Counted from the first letter of the stretch, positions 16,528 through 26,407 are shown. The stretch is DNA of 64,000 nucleotides from DTU053 sp012520115 (GCA_050953725.1 JBMNNB010000001.1:372001-436000); one strand, 5' to 3'. Translations and numbers: made by a program. Notes: generated by a model from the sequence alone, not told the origin.

Positions 16528-18576
16528 TTAATTTGCCCTCTGAAATTCGGCAATCATCCTGTCAACGGACATTTTTAATACAGCATTCTGTGGTCTTAGA
16601 AGCTTCGGGTCAAGGGAAAGTATGCCCTCGGCTATTCTTTGCGCCGCATATAGGCTCTTGCTGTCCGTAAAAATATCCGCAATCTTAAACTGGGGCATGC
16701 CGTGCTGCCTTTTGCCCAGAAAATCGCCGGGGCCTCTTAATTCAAGGTCTTTTTCGGCAATTTCAAAGCCGTCCGTGGTGGCGCAGAATACCTCAAACCG
16801 CTGCTTTGCATTCTCGCCCTCGTCGTCGGAAATCAGAATGCAGGTGGACTTGTGCTGCCCTCTGCCTATGCGGCCTCTTAACTGGTGCAGCTGTGACAGC
16901 CCGAACATCTCCGCATTCTCGATTACCATAACCGTCGCATTCGGCACATCCACGCCCACCTCAACCACAACGGTGGAAACAAGCAGCTGTATCTCGCCTT
17001 CAGAAAAGCTGCGCATTATTTTATCCTTGTCGGAGGACTTCATCTTGCCGTGCAAAAGTCCGACCCTGTATTGCTTAAACTCACCCTCAGAGAGTTCCTC
17101 CGCCAGCTGCTTTGCTGCTGTCAGGTCAGGGGAGTCCTCCTCCTCGTCAGTGTCTATAAGCGGGCAGATAATATAGGCCTGCCTGCCTTCGTCAAGGTGT
17201 TTTTTTATGAAATTGTATATTCTCTGACGGTAGCTCGAATCTACCTTGTATGTGTCAATCTCCTGCCTGCCCGGGGGCAGCTCGTCAAGGATGCTCACAT
17301 CCAGATCTCCGTAGACTATAAGCGCAAGGGTGCGGGGAATCGGCGTTGCCGACATGACAAGCACATGGGGGTTGTCCCCCTTGGCGGAAAGAGCCGCCCT
17401 CTGATTTACGCCGAATCTGTGCTGCTCGTCGGTGATGACAAGGCCGAGCCTGTTAAACTCCACATCCGACTGTAAAAGGGCGTGGGTGCCCACCGCTACA
17501 TCCGCTTCGCCAACAGAGAGCTGCCCCTTTGCCTCCCGCTTTTCCTTAGCGGTCTTAGAGCCCGTAATCAGGCAGACTTTTATATCCGTTCCCTCAAACA
17601 GCTTTTGTAAGGTTCTGTAATGCTGCTCCGCCAACACTTCAGTCGGAGCCATAAGTGCGCTCTGATAGCCGTTTTTTGCGCAGGAGTAAATTGCCGCCGC
17701 CGCAACAGCCGTCTTGCCGGAGCCAACATCGCCCTGCAATAAGCGGTTCATGGGTTTTCCTAACGAAAGGTCTGCGGCGATTTCGGAAATGCACTTCCTC
17801 TGCGCCTTAGTCAGCACAAAGGGCAAATACTGTGTGTATTCGTCTGTGTAATCCTTGTTAAGTCTTATTCCCTCGCTCAAGCTGCCGCTTTCCTTAATGA
17901 AATACAGTGAGAGCCTGAAAATCAGAAGCTCCTCAAAAACAAGCCGGCGCCGTGCCTTAAAAAGCTCCTCGTTACTGTCGGGAAAGTGCATCTGCTTGAG
18001 CGCATCATAAAGGGGAAGAAGGTCGTATTTTTCAATTAAATACTGCGGCAGAGTTTCCGGCACATCTGCGGCTGTGAGGTTCTTAAAGCAGTTTCTGACG
18101 CAGTTTTCTATCATGGCGGAGGAAAGCTTTCCGCTCTGCCTGTAAACGGGTCTGATTTTGCCCGAATACTGCAAAGACGCCATTCTCGGGGCAATCATCT
18201 CCCTGCCGCCGAAAAGGTTCCTGTTCAGCTTGCCGTAAAAAAGAAACTCCTCGCCCTCTTTAAGCTTGTCCGCAACATAGGGATTGTTAAAGAATATCAA
18301 TGTCAGAATAGTCTCCCCGTCGGTGACATTGCATTTAGTAAGCAGCCTGCCGCCGCTTATCCTGCTGACAACAGGAGGCTCTGCTATTACCGCACTGATA
18401 CAACAGTTCGTGAATAGCGGAGCCTTATGTATTGATTCCTCGGGCGCCCAGTTCTCATAAGCTCTCGGAAGGAAATACAGCAAATCGCCGACAGTATAAA
18501 CGTCAAGCTTATTAAACTGCTTTGCCCTTGCCTCACCGACACCCTTTAAATATTGAATTGGAGAATTGATATTCAT
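16528..18576 (-). CDS. recG: ATP-dependent DNA helicase RecG
   Basis: A 682-residue fork-reversal helicase acting at stalled replication forks and recombination intermediates. The N-terminal wedge/OB domain (about 1-230) is followed by a superfamily 2 motor: Walker A GDVGSGKTAVAA near residue 277, the DEQH box in ITDEQHRFG near 378, SATPIPRTLAL near 405, and the motif VI region QLRGRIGRG near 585. Length is typical. The order yloU-fakA-recG is standard in Firmicutes. Confidence 0.97.
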   Translation of the reverse strand: MNINSPIQYLKGVGEARAKQFNKLDVYTVGDLLYFLPRAYENWAPEESIHKAPLFTNCCISAVIAEPPVVSRISGGRLLTKCNVTDGETILTLIFFNNPYVADKLKEGEEFLFYGKLNRNLFGGREMIAPRMASLQYSGKIRPVYRQSGKLSSAMIENCVRNCFKNLTAADVPETLPQYLIEKYDLLPLYDALKQMHFPDSNEELFKARRRLVFEELLIFRLSLYFIKESGSLSEGIRLNKDYTDEYTQYLPFVLTKAQRKCISEIAADLSLGKPMNRLLQGDVGSGKTAVAAAAIYSCAKNGYQSALMAPTEVLAEQHYRTLQKLFEGTDIKVCLITGSKTAKEKREAKGQLSVGEADVAVGTHALLQSDVEFNRLGLVITDEQHRFGVNQRAALSAKGDNPHVLVMSATPIPRTLALIVYGDLDVSILDELPPGRQEIDTYKVDSSYRQRIYNFIKKHLDEGRQAYIICPLIDTDEEEDSPDLTAAKQLAEELSEGEFKQYRVGLLHGKMKSSDKDKIMRSFSEGEIQLLVSTVVVEVGVDVPNATVMVIENAEMFGLSQLHQLRGRIGRGQHKSTCILISDDEGENAKQRFEVFCATTDGFEIAEKDLELRGPGDFLGKRQHGMPQFKIADIFTDSKSLYAAQRIAEGILSLDPKLLRPQNAVLKMSVDRMIAEFQRAN

Positions 18577-18607
18577 ATCCCGTCCCTGCCTTTAAGCTGA
18601 AGGGCGT

Positions 18608-20251
18608 TTATTCAATCGATACGATAAAGTAGTAAACAGGCTGACCGCCGTTTACAATTACGACTTCAGCGCCGGAGGGAGCCTTCGATTCGATTTGCTT
18701 CTTTAGCCTCTCGGCGTCCTCCTCGGTAACGCCCTCGCCGTAGATTATCGTAACGACAGAGGTGTTTTTCTTCATTAAATGCCTTGTGGTCTTTAACGCT
18801 GCGCTGACGGCGTCGTTGTCAACAACGGTGATTTTGCCGTTCTCCATGCCCAGCATCTGACCCTTTTTAACATTCTGACCGTTTACTACGCTGTCCCTTG
18901 CGGCAAAGGTGACCTGAGCGGTCTGAACCTGCCCCGCCGCCTTGTTTAAGTTAAGGTGATTTGTCTCCTCGTCTAAGTCCGGGTCAAAGGCAAGCATGGC
19001 CGCAATGCCCTCGGGTATGCTCTTTGTGGGAATGACCCTGACCTTTTTCGAAGTAAGCGACACGGATTGCTCTGCTGTGAGTATTATATTCTTATTATTG
19101 GGCAGAACAAAAACCGTATTCGCTGGAGTCCTGTTGATTTCGTTAAGTATATCCTCCGTGCTGGGGTTCATCGTCTGTCCGCCGCTGACCACACCGTCAA
19201 CTCCGAGGGATTGGAAAAGCTCCTTTAAACCCTCGCCTGCGGCAACTGCGACAAAGCCGAAGTCCTTAATCTCCACATCCTCTTCGTGGGTATGGAGATC
19301 CTCTCTATGCTGATTAGCACCCCAGACAATATTCCTGTGCTGGCGGCGCATATTGTCAATCTTGACATTCTCAAACTCGCCGTACTCACGTGCCTTTGTA
19401 AGCACGCTGCCCGGCTCGTCGGTATGCACATGTACCTTAATAACATCATCATCGTCCACGACAACAACGCTGTCGCCGATGGTTTCAAGATATGCCCTTA
19501 AAAGCAGGGAGTCAAGAAAGCTGCCGGGCTTTTTTGATATAAGCAGCTCGGTGCAGTAGCCGTACTTTATATGCTCCTCTGCGTGAATAACATCTCTTAT
19601 GACGGCTGCGGCCTGCGTTTCAACGGTATCTCCCTCGATAATAACATTATCGGAGAAAACGCTGCGCATGCCCTCCATTATATAGACAAGACCCTGACCG
19701 CCGGAGTCCACGACCTTTGCCTTTTTAAGTGCGGGGAGAAGGTTCGGAGTATCCGCAAGAGCCCTTTTTGCGGCTTCACATGCAATCTCCCAGACCTTTT
19801 CGGCAGAGGCGCCGCCCGCTGCCTTTTCCGCTTCCTCTGCGGCAACACGAATAACGGTAAGTATCGTTCCCTCAACGGGCTTCATAACGGCCTTGTATGC
19901 CTGCTCGGCACCGAGCCGTAAAGCAGTCGCAATCGTCGGTCCCGCAGCCTCATAACAGCCGCTTAAGCCCTTTTCAAAGCCTCTGAAAATAAGGGAGAGA
20001 ATAACGCCTGAGTTTCCCCTTGCGCCTCGTAAAAGGGAGGAGGATACAATCTTTGCGACCTGCTCGATAGAGGCGTTGTCCTCAATAAATCTGACCTCTT
20101 TCGCCGCATTTGAAATGGTCATAGACATATTTGTACCCGTATCCCCGTCGGGAACAGGGAAAACATTCAGCTCGTCAACCTGTGTTCGGTAGTTGCCGAT
20201 ATTATTAGCCGCAGAAATCACGGCATCTCTTAGCATCGCACCAGTAATCAA
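18608..20251 (-). CDS. fakA: DAK2/DegV-type fatty acid kinase catalytic subunit (YloV/FakA)
   Basis: About 547 residues. The N-terminal DhaL (DAK2) nucleotide-binding domain (to about 200) shows LNVFPVPDGDTGTNM near residue 28 and GNSGVILSLIFRG near 90. A middle linker and a DegV-related C-terminal domain follow. In Staphylococcus aureus and B. subtilis this protein phosphorylates fatty acids bound to a FakB carrier; no fakB gene is in this window. The best start is TTG 20251: it lies 6 nt after GGAGTG and gives MITGAMLRDAV, which aligns with the family start; ATG 20236 lacks a ribosome binding site. It is preceded by yloU (18 nt) and followed by recG. Confidence 0.92.
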   Translation of the reverse strand: MITGAMLRDAVISAANNIGNYRTQVDELNVFPVPDGDTGTNMSMTISNAAKEVRFIEDNASIEQVAKIVSSSLLRGARGNSGVILSLIFRGFEKGLSGCYEAAGPTIATALRLGAEQAYKAVMKPVEGTILTVIRVAAEEAEKAAGGASAEKVWEIACEAAKRALADTPNLLPALKKAKVVDSGGQGLVYIMEGMRSVFSDNVIIEGDTVETQAAAVIRDVIHAEEHIKYGYCTELLISKKPGSFLDSLLLRAYLETIGDSVVVVDDDDVIKVHVHTDEPGSVLTKAREYGEFENVKIDNMRRQHRNIVWGANQHREDLHTHEEDVEIKDFGFVAVAAGEGLKELFQSLGVDGVVSGGQTMNPSTEDILNEINRTPANTVFVLPNNKNIILTAEQSVSLTSKKVRVIPTKSIPEGIAAMLAFDPDLDEETNHLNLNKAAGQVQTAQVTFAARDSVVNGQNVKKGQMLGMENGKITVVDNDAVSAALKTTRHLMKKNTSVVTIIYGEGVTEEDAERLKKQIESKAPSGAEVVIVNGGQPVYYFIVSIE

Positions 20252-20269
20252 AAATAACACTCCAAGCAA

Positions 20270-20620
20270 TCAGGATATCATCGCATCAACAAAAACATTA
20301 ATTCGTTTTACCTTAAGCTGGGTTGCAGTTTCAATAACATAGAGAACCTTTGTCTTTATGCTGCTTACAATCGCAGCTATGTTAATTCCGTAGCCCACGA
20401 TAATATGAATATCCACAAGCAGGCCGCCCAGCTCGCTTTTAACAAAAACGCCCTTGTGTTTCTGAACGTTTTTCTTAGAAGGCAGGAAGACCCCTTTCTT
20501 TTTAACCGAATCGGACATTCCCATAACGCCGAAGCAGGACATAACAGTATGGCTGATAAGACTGGAAAAGTACTTTTCGGAAATATCGATAGTTCCTAAA
20601 TGGTTCTCAACTCTTACCAT
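20270..20620 (-). CDS. yloU: Asp23/YloU family envelope-stress protein
   Basis: A 116-residue Asp23/Gls24-family protein. It starts at ATG 20620 (MVRVENHLGTIDIS) 7 nt behind GGAGG; upstream in-frame codons are in promoter sequence and are not translated. The block VDIHIIVGYGINIAAIV near residues 68-84 is characteristic. Family members associate with the membrane and affect envelope homeostasis. It almost always precedes fakA in Firmicutes, as here. Confidence 0.92.
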   Translation of the reverse strand: MVRVENHLGTIDISEKYFSSLISHTVMSCFGVMGMSDSVKKKGVFLPSKKNVQKHKGVFVKSELGGLLVDIHIIVGYGINIAAIVSSIKTKVLYVIETATQLKVKRINVFVDAMIS

Positions 20621-20651
20621 AAGCAATCCTCCGGCAATGATCTGTACAGCC

Positions 20652-20680
20652 ATTATAACTGTTATGCGCCGATTTATCAA
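20652..20680 (-). promoter_or_regulatory. Sigma-A promoter for yloU-fakA-recG-luxS
   Basis: On the minus strand TTGATA (20675-20680), 17-bp spacer, TATAAT (20652-20657), 32 bp upstream of the yloU start. It separates this operon from the methyltransferase gene before it; no terminator is obvious between them. Confidence 0.88.
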
Positions 20681-20739
20681 CATTATTAAAAGTATATTTA
20701 CCCTGACAACATGGCGCAAAGTACAAATTTAATCAAAAT

Positions 20740-23160
20740 TTAAGAATTTCTTTTTTTCTTCGCAAGCTTTACAAGAGGGTTGCAGACAAAGTCCCTCGAC
20801 TGCTCATATCTGTCCCATTCTTCCTTTGCGGCGGCGACAGATTCCTTTGCAAGAGCCTCGGCTTGTTGTTTTAATTCGCCCGACAGCTCCTTATAGGGAA
20901 TGGATTTGACCGCCCCGACCTCGTAATTTAAGGTCTTGCTCATAACATGCAAAAGTGACTGCATGACGACGGAATTTGAGAATGCCAGCAGGCACCACAG
21001 ATCACTTTCGGCAAAAATACTGCAGCCTGCTACATCAAATGCAAAGCCCTGCGGGATATAGCGCATCGAAAAATCCCCCGAAGTGACCTTTGACCAGCTT
21101 ATGCACTCCCTGCCGTAAAGCTGCCTTGAGGGCAGGCGGTTGCCCCTGTTTTTAAGCTCCTCAAAGTACGGAGCGTCAATCCTTAAAACCCTGTCCTGAT
21201 TGCCGTACCAGCGGCAGAAGCTGCCGCCCTTGTTGTAGGGCATATACTTTTTTCCGGAAAGCAGAAACTCCCGCAGACTTCCGAAATTCTGACCTATATC
21301 CTCAAAGCAGACCTCATGCCAGTAACGTACATAGCGGGAGTTGTCGCCCGTGGCAAGCCCCTGACGGGGAGCGGCAATATCCACAATGCGCTTCGGCAGT
21401 TTAAATGCTTGCAGAAGCCTGTCATCTGCCCAGAATGCAAAGGAGCTGTACGGCAGAGAAGCAAAGCTCCTTGTGTCCCTTATATATTTATATGGACAAT
21501 CAGCTGCTTTAAGAGCATCAAGCAGATATTTTTCCTGTATCTCCATGCCCCCGCGGAAGGCGTCAAGCCCTATGAATACGGTCTGCCTGTCCTCACTCTC
21601 GTTTTTAAGCGCAAAGGCGCAAAGAGGCACCGTCGCATCCGCAAAGGCGGAGTATTCAAACAAAAGCAGGGATTCAAGGGTTTTGCTGCTTATAATATCC
21701 TTTCTCAGCTGTTCATGTGTCGCAATAAAAAGCCAGACATAGGGCGTCAGAAAGGCGCAGCAGCCGCCTTTTTCGCAGAAATCAAAGGAACGCTTCATTA
21801 CCGCAGAGAAAAGGTCGCCCGCATAAGCCTTGTATTTCTTCAGTAAAAAGCCCTTCAGCCTTTTTGAGGGCTTGTTTGAATAAGGCGGATTCGTTGCCAC
21901 AACAGAGTGCTTGCGGCTCAGAGCCGCCGCCTGCTTTGCCAAATCAATTAGCCGTCTTATTACCTCAATGTCAGCCTCACTCAAACCCTCTTTGGCACTA
22001 AGACCCTCAAGGCTTAAAACAAAATCGGCATAATCAAAGCCTTCGGGCTTTATAAGACAGCCCGCCTCGTCAGCAAACCTGAAGTCGGAAATAAGCGACA
22101 TAGCCTTTGTATAAAGCTCCTCGCCCAGAATAGCCTTCAGCGAGTCCGGGATTTCAAGCCCGTCACTGTCCCTTATTACCGTGAAGTTGAGCCTTATCTG
22201 CCTTGACAAAATTCCCTTGTCGTACATCGCCGCCTTCATGAGAAGCGAGAAGGCGCAGACAGCCTCCATGCGCTCGTCTAAATCCATGCCGTAAAGGTTG
22301 TTTTCGAGGATTTTTGCGGCAGCCTCAGCCGCAGAAAACCCGCACTCAGAGTACAGCCCTGAAAACAACTCAAAAGCATACAAAAGAATATTCCCGCTGC
22401 CCGTGCAAGGGTCAAAAAAGGTAAGTCCTAACAGTCTTTCAAGCATTTCAGCCCTTGCTATGTCAGTCTTTTCCCCACCGCCATCGGGCGAGGGTATGTA
22501 ATAAGCACAGTTTTGAAGGGTAGGGGAGGCGGGGTTTATATTTGCCCACAGTTTTCCGAGTGAGTTTTCCACCAAATACTTCACTACCCACGCGGGCGTG
22601 AAAAGCTGGGTCGCTGCGGCGATTTGCTCCTTCTCAATCCTGCCCTTGTAGGCATTTATCGCCTTGGCCTTGACCTCGGCGTGGAAATACTGGTGCAGAA
22701 CCCCTATAATTTCGGGGTTACTAAGCCACAGCCCCTCATCAATGCCCTCTAAATCCTTTATAAAACAAGCAAAGCCGCCATTTTCAGACAGCATTGCAAA
22801 AGTGTCAGTATTGGCAGCATAGGAAAAACGCCTTAGCTCTGCGCCGTAATAGTCAAAACAGCCCCTCACCGCAGGCGGCACATGGTTTTCATAGTTCCTG
22901 ATTAAGCTGAGTATATCCTGCTCCCCGCCGCCTTCTGCAAAGCCGTTTAGCAACAGATACCTTGCAAAAACGGACAGCATAAACAAAGAGTATGCCGCAT
23001 TCTCTAAAGCGTACTCATTAGAATTTAAAGCTGCCTCTCCGTTTAAAGAAGAGGCCGAGCTTTCAACGTTTTCAAAAAGGGTAAGCAGGGTAATTCTCGC
23101 ACTCTGTGCAAAATTCTTTAACAGTCTTCTGCTCTCAGAGTTGATTTCAGGACAAGTCAA
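20740..23160 (-). CDS. Orphan PglX/Eco57I-like N6-adenine DNA methyltransferase overlapping aspS
   Basis: An 806-residue N6-adenine methyltransferase. The block INAYKGRIEKEQIAAATQLF ending in FTPAW (187-191) resembles the region preceding the catalytic core in BREX PglX proteins. The SAM-binding motif DPCTGSGN is at 250-257 and the catalytic NPPY at 424-427. The remaining about 380 residues would be the target-recognition part. BREX PglX proteins are generally about 1,200 residues, so this is a short form. No pglZ, brxC, brxL, nuclease or specificity subunit is nearby. The start is TTG 23160; the frame is closed upstream by a TAA, and the nearest Shine-Dalgarno (AAAGGAG inside aspS) is 13 nt away. 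It overlaps the aspS end by 14 nt, implying coupled translation with a housekeeping gene. An epigenetic or self-recognition role is inferred; restriction activity has no visible domain. Confidence 0.85.
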   Translation of the reverse strand: MTCPEINSESRRLLKNFAQSARITLLTLFENVESSASSLNGEAALNSNEYALENAAYSLFMLSVFARYLLLNGFAEGGGEQDILSLIRNYENHVPPAVRGCFDYYGAELRRFSYAANTDTFAMLSENGGFACFIKDLEGIDEGLWLSNPEIIGVLHQYFHAEVKAKAINAYKGRIEKEQIAAATQLFTPAWVVKYLVENSLGKLWANINPASPTLQNCAYYIPSPDGGGEKTDIARAEMLERLLGLTFFDPCTGSGNILLYAFELFSGLYSECGFSAAEAAAKILENNLYGMDLDERMEAVCAFSLLMKAAMYDKGILSRQIRLNFTVIRDSDGLEIPDSLKAILGEELYTKAMSLISDFRFADEAGCLIKPEGFDYADFVLSLEGLSAKEGLSEADIEVIRRLIDLAKQAAALSRKHSVVATNPPYSNKPSKRLKGFLLKKYKAYAGDLFSAVMKRSFDFCEKGGCCAFLTPYVWLFIATHEQLRKDIISSKTLESLLLFEYSAFADATVPLCAFALKNESEDRQTVFIGLDAFRGGMEIQEKYLLDALKAADCPYKYIRDTRSFASLPYSSFAFWADDRLLQAFKLPKRIVDIAAPRQGLATGDNSRYVRYWHEVCFEDIGQNFGSLREFLLSGKKYMPYNKGGSFCRWYGNQDRVLRIDAPYFEELKNRGNRLPSRQLYGRECISWSKVTSGDFSMRYIPQGFAFDVAGCSIFAESDLWCLLAFSNSVVMQSLLHVMSKTLNYEVGAVKSIPYKELSGELKQQAEALAKESVAAAKEEWDRYEQSRDFVCNPLVKLAKKKRNS

Positions 23161-24919
23161 TTCTAAGACCCAGCTCCTTTAGCTGTTTTTCGTCAACCGT
23201 AGCGGGACAATCGGTCATAGGCTCGGTGCCGTCCTTGAGTTTCGGGTAAGCCACAACATCTCTGAGGCTTTCGACTCTGAGCATCTGCATCAGAAGCCTG
23301 TCGAAGCCTATGCCCATGCCGCCGTGGGGCGGTGCGCCGTACTTAAATGCGTCAAGCAGATATCCGAACTTCGCCTGAGCCTCCTCATTTGATAGGCCGA
23401 GCAGGGAGAATATGCGGCTCTGAAGCTCCGGGTTCGTGATTCTGATGGAACCGCTTGACAGCTCAATGCCGTTAAGCACAAGGTCGTATGCCTTTGCCTT
23501 GACTCTTGCCTTGTCTGTCTCAAGATAGGGCAGGCTCTCGTCCATGGGCGAGGTAAACGGGTGGTGCATGGCCACATACTGCTGTGTCTCCTCGTCAAAA
23601 TCAAAGAAGGGGAATTCGGTTATCCATAAGAAATTATATGCGTCAGTTATTAATTCAAGCTTTTTTGCGGTTTCGTTTCTGAGATAGCCCAATACCGAAA
23701 GAGCGGTCGATTTCTTGTCGGCAACGATGAGAATTACATCGCCCTTTTCTGCCTGCGAGCGGGCGAGTATGGCGTTCATTGTGTCCTCGGATATTAATTT
23801 GCCGAAGGATGAAGCAATGCCCTCATCGGTGAGCCTTATCCACGCAAGACCCTTTGCGCCGATGCCCTTTGCGGTCTCGGTCAGCTTGTCTATCTCCTTG
23901 CGTGTCAGCTTCTGAACGGCGCCCTTTGCGTTAAAGCCCCTTACGGTGCCTCCGTTTTCCAAAGCGCCGTCAAATACACCGAAGCCGCAGCCCTTAACAA
24001 CATCCGAAAGGTCAAACAGCTCAAGGCCGAATCTTGTGTCGGGCTTGTCGGAGCCGTAGCGGTTCATGGCCTCATCGTAGGTCAGCCTCGGCAGCGGCAG
24101 GGGAACATCAACGCCCGCAACCTCTTTAAAGACCCTTGAAATATAGCCCTCTACAATTTCGAGTACGTCGTCAACATCAACGAAGGACATTTCAAGGTCT
24201 ATCTGCGTAAACTCCGGCTGGCGGTCTGCTCTTAAATCCTCGTCCCTGAAGGCACGGGCCAGCTGAATATACCTGTCAAAGCCCGCAACCATGGAAAGCT
24301 GCTTGTAAAGCTGGGGGGACTGGGGCAGGGCATAGAAGCTGCCCTTGTGCACACGGCTGGGTACAAGGAAGTCCCTTGCGCCCTCAGGTGTGGAGCGGAT
24401 GAGAATGGGTGTTTCAATCTCAATAAAGCCGTTCTCATAGAAATAGTCCCTTGTAACCTTTGCTGCCTTACTGCGAAGAAGCAGATTCCTCTGCAAATCC
24501 GGGCGGCGCAGGTCAAGATAGCGATATTTAAGACGGGTCGTCTCCGCCGTGGGGCAGTTTTCGATTATTTCAAAGGGCGGCGTTTCGCTCTTTGAGAGTA
24601 TTCGAAGCTCACTGACCTTTATCTCAACGGCTCCCGTAGGAAGGTCGGGATTCTTGGAGGAACGCTCTGCCACAATGCCCCTTGCGGCAAGCACATATTC
24701 GCTTTTTGCCGAGGCGGCCTTACTGAAAACCTCCCTGTCGGTCTCATCGCCGAAGGAAAGCTGCACAATGCCGCTTCTGTCCCTTAAATCTATAAAAATC
24801 AATCCGCCGAGATTTCTTGACCTCTGAACCCAACCGAAAACGGTTACCTCAGAGTTGATGTCTGATTCTCTGATGTCACCGCAGTAATGTGTACGCTTTA
24901 AACCTTTTAAAAGCTCCAT
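23147..24919 (-). CDS. aspS: Aspartyl-tRNA synthetase
   Basis: A 590-residue class IIb synthetase charging tRNA-Asp. The N-terminal OB-fold anticodon-binding domain (about 1-110) has VFGWVQRSRNLGGLIFIDLR. Class II motif 2 lies near residue 220 (RAFRDEDLRADRQPEFTQID), the bacterial GAD insertion in the middle, and motif 3 near 535 (GIGFDRL). The length fits bacterial AspRS. It is 27 nt downstream of hisS, the usual Firmicutes pair, and its end overlaps the methyltransferase gene. Whether it is discriminating or also charges tRNA-Asn cannot be told here. Confidence 0.97.
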   Translation of the reverse strand: MELLKGLKRTHYCGDIRESDINSEVTVFGWVQRSRNLGGLIFIDLRDRSGIVQLSFGDETDREVFSKAASAKSEYVLAARGIVAERSSKNPDLPTGAVEIKVSELRILSKSETPPFEIIENCPTAETTRLKYRYLDLRRPDLQRNLLLRSKAAKVTRDYFYENGFIEIETPILIRSTPEGARDFLVPSRVHKGSFYALPQSPQLYKQLSMVAGFDRYIQLARAFRDEDLRADRQPEFTQIDLEMSFVDVDDVLEIVEGYISRVFKEVAGVDVPLPLPRLTYDEAMNRYGSDKPDTRFGLELFDLSDVVKGCGFGVFDGALENGGTVRGFNAKGAVQKLTRKEIDKLTETAKGIGAKGLAWIRLTDEGIASSFGKLISEDTMNAILARSQAEKGDVILIVADKKSTALSVLGYLRNETAKKLELITDAYNFLWITEFPFFDFDEETQQYVAMHHPFTSPMDESLPYLETDKARVKAKAYDLVLNGIELSSGSIRITNPELQSRIFSLLGLSNEEAQAKFGYLLDAFKYGAPPHGGMGIGFDRLLMQMLRVESLRDVVAYPKLKDGTEPMTDCPATVDEKQLKELGLRIDLS

Positions 24920-24946
24920 TGTCTGATCATGCCTTTCGGTGTAATG

Positions 24947-26323
24947 TTATTTCTTTTTTCCGCCTTCGATGATGGTAAAGTTATTGCCATTCGGGGGTGT
25001 CGGGTTTTCATCGGGATAAAGTCCCGCCAGCTCCCCGTACTGATTCAGTATCATATTTGAGTATATATCCACAATAGCCTCAGCAACCTCACTGAGCTTA
25101 ACGTCCACGGTCTCGCCGGTCTTCATATCCTTGAGCTTTCCTATACCGCTGTTAAGCTCGTCTGTGCCTAAAACTATCGTAAACTCCGCATTCAGCTTGT
25201 TTGCGTATTTCATCTGCGCCTTTAAGGAGCGGCCGGTGATGTCATACTCCGCCGAAATGCCGCTGAGTCTAACATCAAGTGCAATCTGAGAGGCGACCCT
25301 TGCAGACTCTGCGTCCGTGGACGCAATATATAAAGCGCAGGCTCCGGGCTCCGGGAACTCAAAGCCTATTGAGTCAAGGAGCAGTACAAGCCTTTCAACG
25401 CCCATACCGAAGCCGCATGCGGGGGTGTGCGGGCCGCCGATTTCCTCAATCAGGCCGTCATACCTGCCGCCGCCGCAGACAGAACCCTGAGCGCCGATTT
25501 TATCGGACACGAACTCGAACACCGAGCGGGTATAGTAGTCAAGGCCCCTGACAATCATCGGATTGATTCTGTATTCAACGCCTAAAGCCTCAAGATTTGC
25601 CTTGAATGCCTCAAAATGCTCTGCGCATGGCTCGCAAAGGCTGTCAAGTGTGACCGGCGCATCGGCAAAGGTCGTAGCACAGACAGGGCTCTTGCAGTCA
25701 AGAATACGCATCGGATTCCTGTCAAGCCTGCCCTTGCAGGTCTCGCATAGTATATCTTTTTTGCTCTCAAAATAGCTGCGCAGCCTTTCAAGATAAACCT
25801 TTCTACACTCGGGGCAGCCTATGGAGTTTATCTCAAGGTGAATGTCTTCAACGCCCAGGGACTCGAAGAAGCAGTCAGCCAGGGCTACAATCTCCGCATC
25901 CGCCCTTGCGTCGGCGGCGCCGAAGGTCTCAACGCCGAACTGGTGGAACTCACGCAGCCTGCCCGCCTGGGGCTTTTCATATCGGTAGCAGGAGGTCAGA
26001 TAAGCAAACTTCTGCGGTGCCGGCTCGTTAAAAATTCCATGCTCCACAAAGGCCCTCGCAACACCGGCGGTGCCTTCGGGTCTTAAAGTAATCGACCTGC
26101 CCGCTAAGTCGTCGAAGGTATACATTTCCTTCTGCACCACATCGGTGGTCTCGCCCACAGAGCGGCGGAACAGCTCCGTATGCTCAAAGACGGGAGTCCT
26201 TATCTCCTTAAAGCCGAAGGCATCGGCCAGGGAGAAGAACTGTTCCTCAAGAAAATGATATTTATAAATCTCTGAAGGCATTATATCGTGTGTACCCCTC
26301 GGAGCCTTAGTAAGCAGTGCCAT
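24947..26323 (-). CDS. hisS: Histidyl-tRNA synthetase
   Basis: A 458-residue class IIa synthetase charging tRNA-His. It shows the N-terminal APRGTHDIMPSE block, motif 2 (CYRYEKPQAGRLREFHQFG) near 110-128, the histidine-specific loops RGLDYYTRSVFE near 262 and GGRYDGL near 288, and an anticodon-binding C-terminal domain. It ends in an atypical tail of about 40 residues rich in Pro, Asn and Lys. ATG 26323 has AAAGGACTG upstream. A terminator-ended RNA lies in the 275-bp leader region, so control by attenuation is possible; no T-box sequence was found. Confidence 0.97.
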   Translation of the reverse strand: MALLTKAPRGTHDIMPSEIYKYHFLEEQFFSLADAFGFKEIRTPVFEHTELFRRSVGETTDVVQKEMYTFDDLAGRSITLRPEGTAGVARAFVEHGIFNEPAPQKFAYLTSCYRYEKPQAGRLREFHQFGVETFGAADARADAEIVALADCFFESLGVEDIHLEINSIGCPECRKVYLERLRSYFESKKDILCETCKGRLDRNPMRILDCKSPVCATTFADAPVTLDSLCEPCAEHFEAFKANLEALGVEYRINPMIVRGLDYYTRSVFEFVSDKIGAQGSVCGGGRYDGLIEEIGGPHTPACGFGMGVERLVLLLDSIGFEFPEPGACALYIASTDAESARVASQIALDVRLSGISAEYDITGRSLKAQMKYANKLNAEFTIVLGTDELNSGIGKLKDMKTGETVDVKLSEVAEAIVDIYSNMILNQYGELAGLYPDENPTPPNGNNFTIIEGGKKK

Positions 26324-26407
26324 ATAATCAGTCCTTTAAAAAGAATTTGCGCCCTTAAATATTAAGATACAGGAAAAATCATCAAAATAAAAGCCTTATT
26401 TTTGGGC

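Noticed and set aside
16056..16670. 204-codon plus-strand frame across luxS and the recG end
   Set aside because: Shadow of two well-supported minus-strand genes with no motif of its own.
20740..23160. Complete BREX or restriction-modification island
   Set aside because: Only the methyltransferase is present; all flanking genes are housekeeping and no nuclease, PglZ, BrxC or specificity gene is found.
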